Of a stretch of DNA of 64,000 nt, positions 17,849 through 25,533 are shown one piece after another. Origin of the DNA: Legionella busanensis. GTDB lineage: Bacteria; Pseudomonadota; Gammaproteobacteria; Legionellales; Legionellaceae. A model generated the notes under the pieces. That model made no database searches. It saw only the letters and a program-made list of their open reading frames with translations, and was not told where the DNA came from. Position numbers and translations under genes: made by a program. The stretch is taken from NCBI RefSeq assembly GCF_900461525.1, contig NZ_UGOD01000008.1:1-64000 (forward strand), given 5' to 3'. Position 1 is the first letter of the stretch, and each line of letters starts with the position of its first letter.

Positions 17849-19297
17849 ATGCACAATACTAATTTAGACTATAAAGCATGTTTAATTGATTTAGGCCTAT
17901 CCTCTACCCTTTTGATTGAACAGCTTAATTACTATGAGGCCTACATACGATTAAAGCCCGCCATGCAATTTTATCAATATCCATTAGTCATTGATGCTTC
18001 ATGGCAATTGATGTTTTTTAACTCATCTAAAACTGTGTCTGACTATTTTCTACAAGAATATAAAGAGGCGACAGATAATGTAGGAGGGGCATTAGTTCAT
18101 TATGCTAGCTGGGCTGGAAATGTTGACGCTTTAAATTGGTTTAAAATGAACTCACCTGAACAATTCGTAAAAAGAGATAGTAAAGGTAGAAAGGCAAGTC
18201 ACTATGCTGCAATGTCTGGGTGTACTAAAGCCTTAGATTGGTTCAAAGCAAATTATCCCGAACAATTACTAGAGAGAAGTTATGGGAACGTTACTCATGG
18301 CCACTACATAGCTTTATCGGGCTCTGCTGATGCCCTAACTTGGATGCAAGTTCATTACCCTCAGCAGTTACTTATAAAAGATAGTAATGGAATTAGCCCA
18401 GTTTTTAATGCTGCCTGGATGGGCTTTACTCAAACACTGGACTGGTTTTATAGGAATTATCCCCACGAATTCTTAAAAAGAGACAATTCAGGTAACGTGC
18501 CTGGTTATTATGCTGCGTTGTCAGGCAGTGTTAAGGCGTTAACATGGTTTGAAAATAATTATCCTGAGCAACTTTTAGAAACAAACAAGTATGGCTTCAA
18601 TATAACGCATTATGCTGCAGCATCCGGCTCTACTCAGCAACTACAAAAAGTTTTATCGCGATATCATTCACCCAATCAATTTTCTTTTATTAATATGAAT
18701 AAAAAGCTTTTAGAAAAGTCTATTACTTGTTTATTAGAATTATTAAAAACTAATTATTCTATTACTAAAGTAAACAATCTTTCACTGGTTAATAACGAGC
18801 AAAAAAAGTTAATTGAAACTTATTTAGAACGAAATAAAGCAATAAAAGAAACAAAAATGAGATTTATTCCTTTTACTCAATTGTCAGCACATCTTCTCAA
18901 GTTGACCCCTGAGCTCAAAATGCAGGTGCTAAATTACTTGCTGCCCAAGGACACTAACGAAAAAACCATTTATCATTCACTGCTACCCCAGCAGCGTATC
19001 TTATTTATTTTAAAAAATACGTTGAGGGAATCAGTGAAATCCGGTCATGATATAAAGGCTTTGAACAAATTAGTTAATGAAGTAGATGCAATGCAAGAGA
19101 GTTTAGATAAAGCAGCACTATTAAATCAGATAGAGCTTTTTGAAAAAGAGTTGCAAGCAGGGCAAAAAAATCATTTCTTTAAGGTAACTCTTGCTCCTAA
19201 TCAACTTACATGTTTATCTCTCATTAAGGCTATTTTAACAAAAGAAGAAAGCCATCAAGCTTCGCATCAGATCGATAGTTTAAAAGTGCCTGTTTAG
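17849..19297 (+). CDS. Divergent ankyrin-repeat protein with C-terminal F-box-like segment
   Basis: The protein has 482 residues. From about residue 75 to 270 there are six repeats of ~33 residues with the pattern H-Y-A-A-x-S-G-x-x-x-A-L-x-W-F-x-x-N-Y-P-E-Q-L-L, a Trp-rich ankyrin variant. Residues about 345-370 (LLKLTPELKMQVLNYLLPK) resemble an F-box core (LPxELxxxIxxxL) and the C-terminal segments of the two Sel1 proteins here. The C-terminal 100 residues are helical and probably coiled coil. A role as a host-directed adaptor is inferred from architecture only. Confidence 0.72.
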   Translation: MHNTNLDYKACLIDLGLSSTLLIEQLNYYEAYIRLKPAMQFYQYPLVIDASWQLMFFNSSKTVSDYFLQEYKEATDNVGGALVHYASWAGNVDALNWFKMNSPEQFVKRDSKGRKASHYAAMSGCTKALDWFKANYPEQLLERSYGNVTHGHYIALSGSADALTWMQVHYPQQLLIKDSNGISPVFNAAWMGFTQTLDWFYRNYPHEFLKRDNSGNVPGYYAALSGSVKALTWFENNYPEQLLETNKYGFNITHYAAASGSTQQLQKVLSRYHSPNQFSFINMNKKLLEKSITCLLELLKTNYSITKVNNLSLVNNEQKKLIETYLERNKAIKETKMRFIPFTQLSAHLLKLTPELKMQVLNYLLPKDTNEKTIYHSLLPQQRILFILKNTLRESVKSGHDIKALNKLVNEVDAMQESLDKAALLNQIELFEKELQAGQKNHFFKVTLAPNQLTCLSLIKAILTKEESHQASHQIDSLKVPV

Positions 19298-19634
19298 GGA
19301 AATGCCTGAAATAATTTGTCTCATATTCCTTAATAAGTGTAGAAAATAACATCATTAGTTCTTCCTTTGATAAATCTTTATTGCTAGCTTATCTTATATA
19401 TGTCCATTCATCCTTACTAATTTATGTCAAAGGATGAGATGCTGTCTCTTAGTTTAAATAATGTTCGTTTTAAGATACTTATTACTCTAAATGATCTCTT
19501 AGACTCTATATCCTAGTATCTGTGTCTTTTATTACTAACTTAGTATAATAAGATTGATATTACTTTTTATCAAAAAGGGTCCTTTTTTGAGACTTTGCAG
19601 TTAGCCAATAAACGCACATTTAAAAAAGGTCTGA
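19298..19634. other. Intergenic region, 337 bp, between converging genes
   Basis: It separates two ankyrin genes that converge, so no promoter is expected. It contains the GGGTC motif copy at 19568-19593, 42 bp past the stop of the minus-strand gene, and otherwise only AT-rich sequence. Confidence 0.5.
19568..19593. repeat. GGGTC repeat motif, copy 2
   Basis: The core AAAAAGGGTCCTTTTTTGAGAC is nearly palindromic (AAAAAGG-GT-CCTTTTT). It lies just downstream of the minus-strand ankyrin gene. Read on that strand it could be a weak terminator-like hairpin. It matches copies at 8131, 22004 and 23997. Confidence 0.5.
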
Positions 19635-21671
19635 TTACATCATTCTGCAGATTGATTTGCTTTGAGGGTGTGGTGATTTTTTCCGTTTTTCTTTAACCCG
19701 CGTAAACAAAGTTGATGGAAATGATTTGACAGCACGTTGCTTAAGTTTTCTACTGATTAAGTACTCTCTAATTTCAGGCAAATTTTCTTTCGACCATTTG
19801 ATGGCCTTTTTCAAAGAATTTTTTGACATTACCGTATGAGGGTTAATCTGGTGAGTTTTTACAAAACTTAATAAGGTGGTGAGTGCTGCTCTATTGCTTT
19901 GCTCAATGGCGATATCTAAGGCGCGTTGACCTAAGTTATTTGAGTGGGTAAGGCTTGCGTTTTTATTAACTAATGATTGGAATAAGTGTGTGTTGTTATG
20001 GGTATCAGGTGATAAGCAGGCGACCTGTAACGGGGTATGATCTTGCCGGCCAATTGTATCTACCTGGATTGTTTCGTGATTTAATAACAAGTCAACAATT
20101 GTGTCGTAGCCATTTTGGCAAGCTATATAAAGGGGAGTTTCCCCATCATTGTTTGCTTGATTAAACGCAATATCTGAGTGCTTGAGTAATTCCTGTACGA
20201 TCGTCAAGTGGCCCTTTTTACAGGCTATCCAAAGCGGAGTTACCCCATCACTACGGGCTTGATTAATCGCAATACCTGGGTGGTTAACTAATTCCTGTAC
20301 GATAGTTAAATCACTATTTTGACAAGCTATCCAAAGCGGGATTGCCCCATTATTATTGGCTTGATTAATCGCAATATCTGGGCGCTTGAGTAGATACTGT
20401 ACGATCGTCAAGTGACCATTTTGACACGCTATCCAAAGCGGGGTTGCCCCACTATTGTCTGCTTGATTAATCGCAATGTCCGAGTGATTGACTAGTTCCT
20501 GTACGATCGTCAAGTGACCATTTTGACATGCCATCCAAAGCGGAGTTACCCCATTATTATTGGCTTGATTAATCGCAATGTCTGGTTGCTTGACTAGTTC
20601 CCGCACGATAGGCAAGTGACTATTTTGACACGCTATCCAAAGCGGAGTTATCCTACTATTGTCTGCTTGATTAATCGCAATATCTGAGCGCTTGACTAGT
20701 TCCTGCATGATAGTCAAGTGACCATTTTGACACGCTATCCAAAGCGGGGTTGTCCCACTATTGTCTGCTTGATTAATCGCAATGTCTGGGTGCTTGAGTA
20801 GTTCCTGTAACACTGTCAGGTGGCCCCCTCGACAAGCGAGGTATACTAATCCTATACCGAAATAATTAAATACCCCAGCAATCTCCGCTGTAATAGGATA
20901 ATTGTGATAAAGGTTTAAAAAGCGCTTTTGTAGGGCTTCTAGGCCTTGATGAGGGCGAGTCAAAACGGTGGTTGTAAAAACGATATGGCTATTGCCCCTT
21001 AAGGATTGAAACAAGCTCTCAACTGTCTCCGTAGGCGTTAACATGCGAACATACTCAGGGGACCCATAACGGGCAAAATCATTGGTATCGATATAATGCC
21101 ATTGGTTATGTCTTTTATTGTATTTCAAACATACGCTATGACATCCATTACCCAACAAAATAGGGCAGTTTGATGGCGCCTCTGTTAATAGATTGGCCAG
21201 GTCATTTAAAAAAGCCCTTAAGCACTCTCGGTTAAACGCATAGGGTTTATCAAAGAGAATAGTAAACTTAACGTGCTCTAACTGCTCTGATTTAGCAACC
21301 GGGTAAATCGTGGTTAGTTTGTCTTGTGAGACAAACGCATCGGGAAATAACTCACTATAAAATTGCGGATTTAAGTAAAGCTGCATTCCATCAAAAAAAG
21401 AAAGAATTTGCAGGTATTTTTGAGCCCTCGCATCAAGTACCTGCTTTGCTTTAACCTGTTCTTTAACTTGAGCGATGTGTGCTGCTAACTTGTTAAAATC
21501 ACTTTTATAAGCACTAATGAAGTCAAGTCGCTCAAAAAAGCTTACCTCATCGTCGGCTAAAACAGCTTGACCCCACATGCCGGAGAATCCCTGACATAGG
21601 CCACCTTTCATTGATTCATAACCAAGACACTTGCCAAGTGCTATTAGGTCGCCATGTGATAGTTTTAGCAT
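19635..21671 (-). CDS. Ankyrin-repeat protein with N-terminal C58/papain-like peptidase domain, second copy type
   Basis: The protein has 678 residues. Cys26 in GGLCQGFSGMW, His178 in GNGCHSVCL and Asp195 in HYIDTND stand at almost the same spacing as in the protein at 11298. This suggests a shared C58/YopT-like cysteine peptidase fold. Residues about 275-580 hold nine to ten ankyrin repeats; the central ones (TPLWIACQNGHLTIVQELV, then DIAINQAD) are nearly identical and match a 102-bp DNA repeat. The C-terminus is very basic (KKSPHPQSK). No signal peptide is present. An injected effector is inferred; no catalytic activity is proven. Confidence 0.78.
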   Translation of the reverse strand: MLKLSHGDLIALGKCLGYESMKGGLCQGFSGMWGQAVLADDEVSFFERLDFISAYKSDFNKLAAHIAQVKEQVKAKQVLDARAQKYLQILSFFDGMQLYLNPQFYSELFPDAFVSQDKLTTIYPVAKSEQLEHVKFTILFDKPYAFNRECLRAFLNDLANLLTEAPSNCPILLGNGCHSVCLKYNKRHNQWHYIDTNDFARYGSPEYVRMLTPTETVESLFQSLRGNSHIVFTTTVLTRPHQGLEALQKRFLNLYHNYPITAEIAGVFNYFGIGLVYLACRGGHLTVLQELLKHPDIAINQADNSGTTPLWIACQNGHLTIMQELVKRSDIAINQADNSRITPLWIACQNSHLPIVRELVKQPDIAINQANNNGVTPLWMACQNGHLTIVQELVNHSDIAINQADNSGATPLWIACQNGHLTIVQYLLKRPDIAINQANNNGAIPLWIACQNSDLTIVQELVNHPGIAINQARSDGVTPLWIACKKGHLTIVQELLKHSDIAFNQANNDGETPLYIACQNGYDTIVDLLLNHETIQVDTIGRQDHTPLQVACLSPDTHNNTHLFQSLVNKNASLTHSNNLGQRALDIAIEQSNRAALTTLLSFVKTHQINPHTVMSKNSLKKAIKWSKENLPEIREYLISRKLKQRAVKSFPSTLFTRVKEKRKKSPHPQSKSICRMM
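20160..20820. repeat. 102-bp tandem repeats inside the ankyrin gene
   Basis: The block AAAGCGG recurs at 20231, 20333, 20435, 20537, 20639 and 20741, an exact 102-bp step (34 codons, one ankyrin repeat plus linker). The units are highly similar at DNA level, including at synonymous sites, so the array arose by recent tandem duplication or is kept uniform by recombination. Copy number could vary between isolates. Confidence 0.9.
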
Positions 21672-21736
21672 ATTTTTATTATATAAAACCAGTTTGGTTG
21701 AAAATTATACGTTAATTGACTTAAGGAATTATTAAG

Positions 21737-21925
21737 GGCCGCGTTGCAAAAAATATCAACGAAAGAAAAGTTAAATTTTAGATAGAATCCAACTGTAATT
21801 GCAGACCATTCATTGATGAATAATACTTTATTTCTAGTCTCATATAGCTAGATATTAAATTGCTTTTCTAAACATGCGCATAACTTCAATGCATTAATAG
21901 TAGCGTAAGCAGTATAGGATTAATA
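21737..21925 (-). pseudogene. IS6-family remnant (right end and decayed transposase 3' end)
   Basis: GGCCGCGTTGCAAA at 21737-21750 is the reverse complement of the right end of the 7858-8082 remnant. The following ~60 bases also match that copy. From about 21855 the minus strand contains a decayed, frameshifted version of the TAYATIKGFE...KKQF segment. The element is therefore truncated and non-functional. Confidence 0.7.
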
Positions 21926-22008
21926 ATTTATTTAAACTTTTAGAAATCAAATTCTATCCTATTATTGCGATACTTAATTAGAATGTTATGAGCAAGAAAA
22001 GTTTCAGA

Positions 22009-22031
22009 AAGGGTCTTTTTTTGAGACCCTT
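22009..22031. terminator. GGGTC repeat motif, copy 3, perfect hairpin
   Basis: AAGGGTCT (22009-22016) and AGACCCTT (22024-22031) form a perfect 8-bp stem with loop TTTTTTG. It starts 13 bp past the stop of the minus-strand Sel1 gene, so it is well placed as that gene's terminator, although no U-run follows on that strand. It is the best-formed member of the repeat family also seen at 8131, 19568 and 23997. Confidence 0.6.
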
Positions 22032-22043
22032 CAGAATTAATAC

Positions 22044-23324
22044 TTATAGCTTATATTGATATTGCGCAATATCTTCTTCAATGCCTGGTTGTACCTCAGA
22101 TAAAATGGCATGTTGGATATCTTTTACTAAGTTAAATGAGCTTGAAGTTGGATGATTGCATAAAGTAAAAAAAGTCATGGCGGTGTTTCGAAGGTTTTTA
22201 GCTCGTTTTTCCAGAGGTTTTGTGGAAGTTGGATTATAAAAAAATGATGTTATGTAATTGGTCAATTTTTTTATTATGGATTCTTCTTTAATTTCTTCTC
22301 TAATAATTTTTGCAAGTGGATGGGTAGAGTGTGAGTTTAATAGTTCTTTTAAAAACTTAAAACTTGTTTCTTTAGGTAATTTAGGTGAGTTTATAATCCT
22401 ATTAATAATTTCTTCTATACAATACTTACTTAAAGCGGCTATGGTAGGCTTGCTAAAGGATTTGCCATCAATTAAATCCTCCCAGAGAACATCTAATAGT
22501 TCAAGAGATACCGTCTTATCAATCTCAATATAATCAAGACTAATTTGCGCGCTCTTATAGCCTTTGCGTAGTGCGCATTCGTAAAGACGAATGGCTTTAG
22601 GATAATTGATATTTTCACCTTCACCTGCCTGATACATGTATGCACGATTACACATAGCATATTCTTCGCCAAGTTCAATAGCATACTCGAAAAGTTGAAT
22701 GGCTTTAGCATAGTCGACAGGCCCACCTTGACCAAGTCGATGCATACTGGCGCGATTACCTAGGGCATAAACATTGCCAAATTTAATAGCCTGTTCCAAG
22801 AGGCGAATCGCTTCAGGATAATTAACAGGCTCATCCATCCGATAAATGATGGCAAGGCTAACCATAGCATCAACATTGCCATGGTTAATAGCTTGTTCAA
22901 GAAGTCTAATGGCTTCAGGGGGATTTTTATCCCCACCTAAGCCTAGGTTATGTAGATATGCGCGACTATACATGGCATAACTATTATTTAATGTAATAGC
23001 CTTGTCTAAGTACTCAATGGCACGTTTGTAATCTACATTACAGCCTATTCCAAATGAATATAAAAGGGATTGTAAAAATAAAGCATGAGAATCTTTCTCA
23101 TCCGCACTTTTACAATAAGTATGAAGGTTTTGAATAAGTATGCCTAGGGTCGATTCAGTTTTTATAAATTGTTTAAGGATGTCTGAATCAAAGGTCTTTG
23201 TGAGTGCCTTTAAGTTGACATAGTTGCCTGCTAATATTTCAAGGCTAACCTGATTGAGTATTTGAGCTTCCTGGTAGGCATATTTGTCTGAAAATGAGGC
23301 GCGTGAAATGTCTTTAAAAAGCAT
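22044..23324 (-). CDS. Sel1-like repeat protein, paralogue of 6264-7847
   Basis: The protein has 426 residues. Residues about 85-260 contain five Sel1-like repeats (AIRLLEQAINHGNVDAMVSL type). The first ~90 residues (ILAGNYVNLKALTKTF) and the C-terminal ~170 residues (LLDVLWEDLIDGKSF, then LSKYC) parallel those of the protein at 6264, which shows common descent of the whole architecture, not only the repeats. Near the C-terminus, DIQHAILSEVQPG aligns with the F-box-like segment of the paralogue but matches the F-box pattern less well. There is no signal peptide. It is probably a protein-interaction scaffold; host-directed function is inferred. Confidence 0.83.
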   Translation of the reverse strand: MLFKDISRASFSDKYAYQEAQILNQVSLEILAGNYVNLKALTKTFDSDILKQFIKTESTLGILIQNLHTYCKSADEKDSHALFLQSLLYSFGIGCNVDYKRAIEYLDKAITLNNSYAMYSRAYLHNLGLGGDKNPPEAIRLLEQAINHGNVDAMVSLAIIYRMDEPVNYPEAIRLLEQAIKFGNVYALGNRASMHRLGQGGPVDYAKAIQLFEYAIELGEEYAMCNRAYMYQAGEGENINYPKAIRLYECALRKGYKSAQISLDYIEIDKTVSLELLDVLWEDLIDGKSFSKPTIAALSKYCIEEIINRIINSPKLPKETSFKFLKELLNSHSTHPLAKIIREEIKEESIIKKLTNYITSFFYNPTSTKPLEKRAKNLRNTAMTFFTLCNHPTSSSFNLVKDIQHAILSEVQPGIEEDIAQYQYKL

Positions 23325-23454
23325 AATTGATTACCAAGGTTTGTAAATAAAGCGATTTATAGCAAATCTTTCAGATAATATATACGATACATACCGTTAT
23401 TATTGACATGGTTTTGTTGCAATTACGCTTAATAGCTGAAGCAATGAGGTGAAT

Positions 23455-23880
23455 ATGACTTCTTTTTGGGAGTTATTAAGTTTTTTACTAGATGCACTGA
23501 CATGTTTTGAGCTTAAGCGGCCAGAATTTACATGTAATCTACAACTTCAATCTACTGTATCAATTTTAACTATAAGGAATACGGGCAAAAGAGCAGCAAG
23601 AAACCTAAAAGTTAGTGGGGTAATTAATCATGGTCGCAATAAAACTTATTGTTTATTATTTGGCAAGGGTAGCAAGAAGCTGAAAACAATCTTTATCAAA
23701 ACTGCGAAAGCAAACCATAATTTCCCGATAAAAATAAATGTTCCTTCTCAAGTTCATAGACAAGAGGGATTCAAAATATGTTTAACAATCGAATATCAGC
23801 TAATTTATTTTTTTCTCATAACCCGTAATTATATATATAAGACAGAAATAAATGATTTTTTAAATCTTGAGCTATTTTAA
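23455..23880 (+). CDS. Small hypothetical protein, possibly membrane-anchored
   Basis: The protein has 141 residues from the ATG at 23455 (a GTG two codons upstream is an alternative; AGGTGA lies immediately before the ATG). A short hydrophobic stretch at residues 4-17 is followed by alternating beta-strand-like segments (VSILTIRNTGKRAARNLKVS resembles an immunoglobulin-like or CARDB-type strand pair) with many lysines. I recognise no family. It stands alone between a divergent Sel1 gene and the GNAT-like gene. Confidence 0.5.
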   Translation: MTSFWELLSFLLDALTCFELKRPEFTCNLQLQSTVSILTIRNTGKRAARNLKVSGVINHGRNKTYCLLFGKGSKKLKTIFIKTAKANHNFPIKINVPSQVHRQEGFKICLTIEYQLIYFFLITRNYIYKTEINDFLNLELF

Positions 23881-24189
23881 ACATTTATTTTTTTGATTCT
23901 AGCACAACCTATTTTTACGTCATTTCAATAATAATTTAACTAATTCTCTATTACTTATGTACAATTAGCGACACTACAAAAATTAGATAAATTTATTAGA
24001 AAGGGTCCTTTTTTAAGACTTAGAGATTACAGTTTTTATCAATATCTTTTATTAATTTTAATTTGCCAAAATAAAAATTTGCGAATTAGAGTGAGCGACC
24101 CAAATATCTTATATGAGCACTAAGATTAACTTGCTATCAAACTATGAAAACATTAAATTTCCTTAAATGATAATTTTAAGAATTATGTT
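23881..24189. other. Intergenic region, 309 bp
   Basis: It holds GGGTC motif copy 4 at 23997-24020, downstream of the gene ending at 23880, and AT-rich sequence that resembles the region upstream of the paralogue at 16337. No gene is visible. Confidence 0.5.
23997..24020. repeat. GGGTC repeat motif, copy 4
   Basis: TAGAAAGGGTCCTTTTTTAA followed by GACT matches the other copies in sequence. It lies ~115 bp after one gene and ~170 bp before the next, both on the plus strand. Confidence 0.45.
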
Positions 24190-24894
24190 ATGAAAGCAAC
24201 GCTACTCTTACCTAATGATTATGTGAAAATAAAGCAATATCTAATTGAACAAATTAATGCCTGGCAAATTGCAATCAGAGATTATGAAGATAAATATAAT
24301 AAGAATTATTTTAATAAGACGACTCTTCTTTATGCTTGGCATAAAGCTTTTGAACGAATAAATAGTTTTTTATTGTCCGATAGGAAAATCGATTGCTTTA
24401 TCATCACTGATAATAATGAGGAATTACAAGGTATAGCATTTGGAGCGAAACGATATTATGGAAATGCGACGGATGCGTTGTCCTTATTTGGTAGGCAAAA
24501 AATAATACCTTCTTACCATATACATGATATCTTAACAGCGCCATGGAATATTTTAGCTAGGGCCTTTAAAGAAACAGAAGAAAACCTCCAAGATAGACAC
24601 AAAAAAATAGGTACCTCTTTAATGAAATTGATAGTTACTCACGCTATGACAGAGGATGTTAAACAAATCGTAGCTGATATTGATGCTCCTTTTGATTCGG
24701 GGTCATTTTTTAGTAAATGTTTTTTTGAACAAGTCACCCCTGTCCTAGGTTTGACTTATCAACTATCCCAAAAAAATTTTTCTGAAGTTGTTAATAAACT
24801 AGAAGTTAATAAAGAACAGTCATGTAGTACTAAATATTCTACCTTCAATGTGATAGATGATTATCCTATCCATACTGAGTCATTAAATCTATAA
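24190..24894 (+). CDS. GNAT-like acetyltransferase candidate (intact copy)
   Basis: The protein has 234 residues. Residues about 70-175 follow the order of a GNAT fold: a beta-strand (CFIITDNNEELQGIAFG), then HKKIGTSLMKLIVTHAM, which resembles the acetyl-CoA-binding R/Q-x-x-G-x-G/A helix, then a strand (KQIVADID) and a C-terminal helix-strand. Identity to known families is not obvious, so the GNAT call is tentative. A near-identical copy at 16337 is broken by a stop codon, so this intact copy may be the functional one. No signal peptide or membrane segment is seen. Confidence 0.55.
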   Translation: MKATLLLPNDYVKIKQYLIEQINAWQIAIRDYEDKYNKNYFNKTTLLYAWHKAFERINSFLLSDRKIDCFIITDNNEELQGIAFGAKRYYGNATDALSLFGRQKIIPSYHIHDILTAPWNILARAFKETEENLQDRHKKIGTSLMKLIVTHAMTEDVKQIVADIDAPFDSGSFFSKCFFEQVTPVLGLTYQLSQKNFSEVVNKLEVNKEQSCSTKYSTFNVIDDYPIHTESLNL

Positions 24895-24974
24895 GAGGCT
24901 TTCATGCCCTTAGTTGGTCAATGAATCGTTTTCAAAATCCCAATTAAATATTTTTAATGTGAAATAGTTTTTTA

Positions 24975-25019
24975 GGCTCTATTGTAAATAGGAGATGATT
25001 CCTATATTGCAACACCGCC
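24975..25019. repeat. Two IS6-like inverted repeats 45 bp across (element with no middle)
   Basis: GGCTCTATTGTAAATA at the left and TATATTGCAACACCGCC at the right match IS6-type ends facing each other, with about 12 bases between. This looks like an IS6 element that has lost its interior, or a minimal MITE. It marks the border between the effector-like region and the metabolic cargo. Confidence 0.6.
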
Positions 25020-25035
25020 TTCACATTTAATAAAT

Positions 25036-25518
25036 TTAATACTCATGTTTTATTAGGTAAGCGTCTAATGACCAGCGGCCAGCTCCTACGATGAGTAAAT
25101 AACATGCCTCCATTAACATAGCCCAGTCTGTTCTTGATTCATGCATGAAACTCCAAAAGCCATAGCGATTAAGTTCCCGCACCTGGAAAATCCACCAATC
25201 ACTCCCTAGCAAAATAGGGATTTTTGTCGAAATAAAAGCGACAATCATAATAATAATTAGAGGTATTGCAGCAAGACGAGTGAATAATCCTAGAAGTATC
25301 AATGAGCCACAAATTATTTCAAACCATCCAACGAATGGACCCATGATTTCAGGGTATGGTATTCCAATTCCTAGAAACCGGCCAGCACCAAGCATTTCAG
25401 GGAATATTAGTTTTTGAATTCCTTCTGGTAAAAAAATCAATCCTACAGATAGGCGAATTAAAATCACCCAGGGGGAAGCAGTACTATTCAATAAATAGTG
25501 AAATTGATTTTGATTCAT
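25036..25518 (-). CDS. DoxX family membrane protein
   Basis: The protein has 160 residues and four predicted transmembrane helices (PWVILIRLSVGLIFLPEGIQ, FVGWFEIICGSLILLGLF, IPLIIIMIVAFIS and a C-terminal one). The first helix followed by EGIQKL matches the DoxX/YqjF-type signature. DoxX-family proteins are inner-membrane proteins, in some bacteria linked to redox or oxidative-stress complexes; substrate unknown. The gene is 15 bp from the end of the permease gene on the same strand, so the two are probably cotranscribed. Confidence 0.85.
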   Translation of the reverse strand: MNQNQFHYLLNSTASPWVILIRLSVGLIFLPEGIQKLIFPEMLGAGRFLGIGIPYPEIMGPFVGWFEIICGSLILLGLFTRLAAIPLIIIMIVAFISTKIPILLGSDWWIFQVRELNRYGFWSFMHESRTDWAMLMEACYLLIVGAGRWSLDAYLIKHEY

Positions 25519-25533
25519 ACTATAAATTCCTTT

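Noticed and set aside
20160-20820. Regular repeats considered as a CRISPR array
   Set aside because: The 102-bp units are contiguous, lack unique spacers and encode 34-residue ankyrin repeats.
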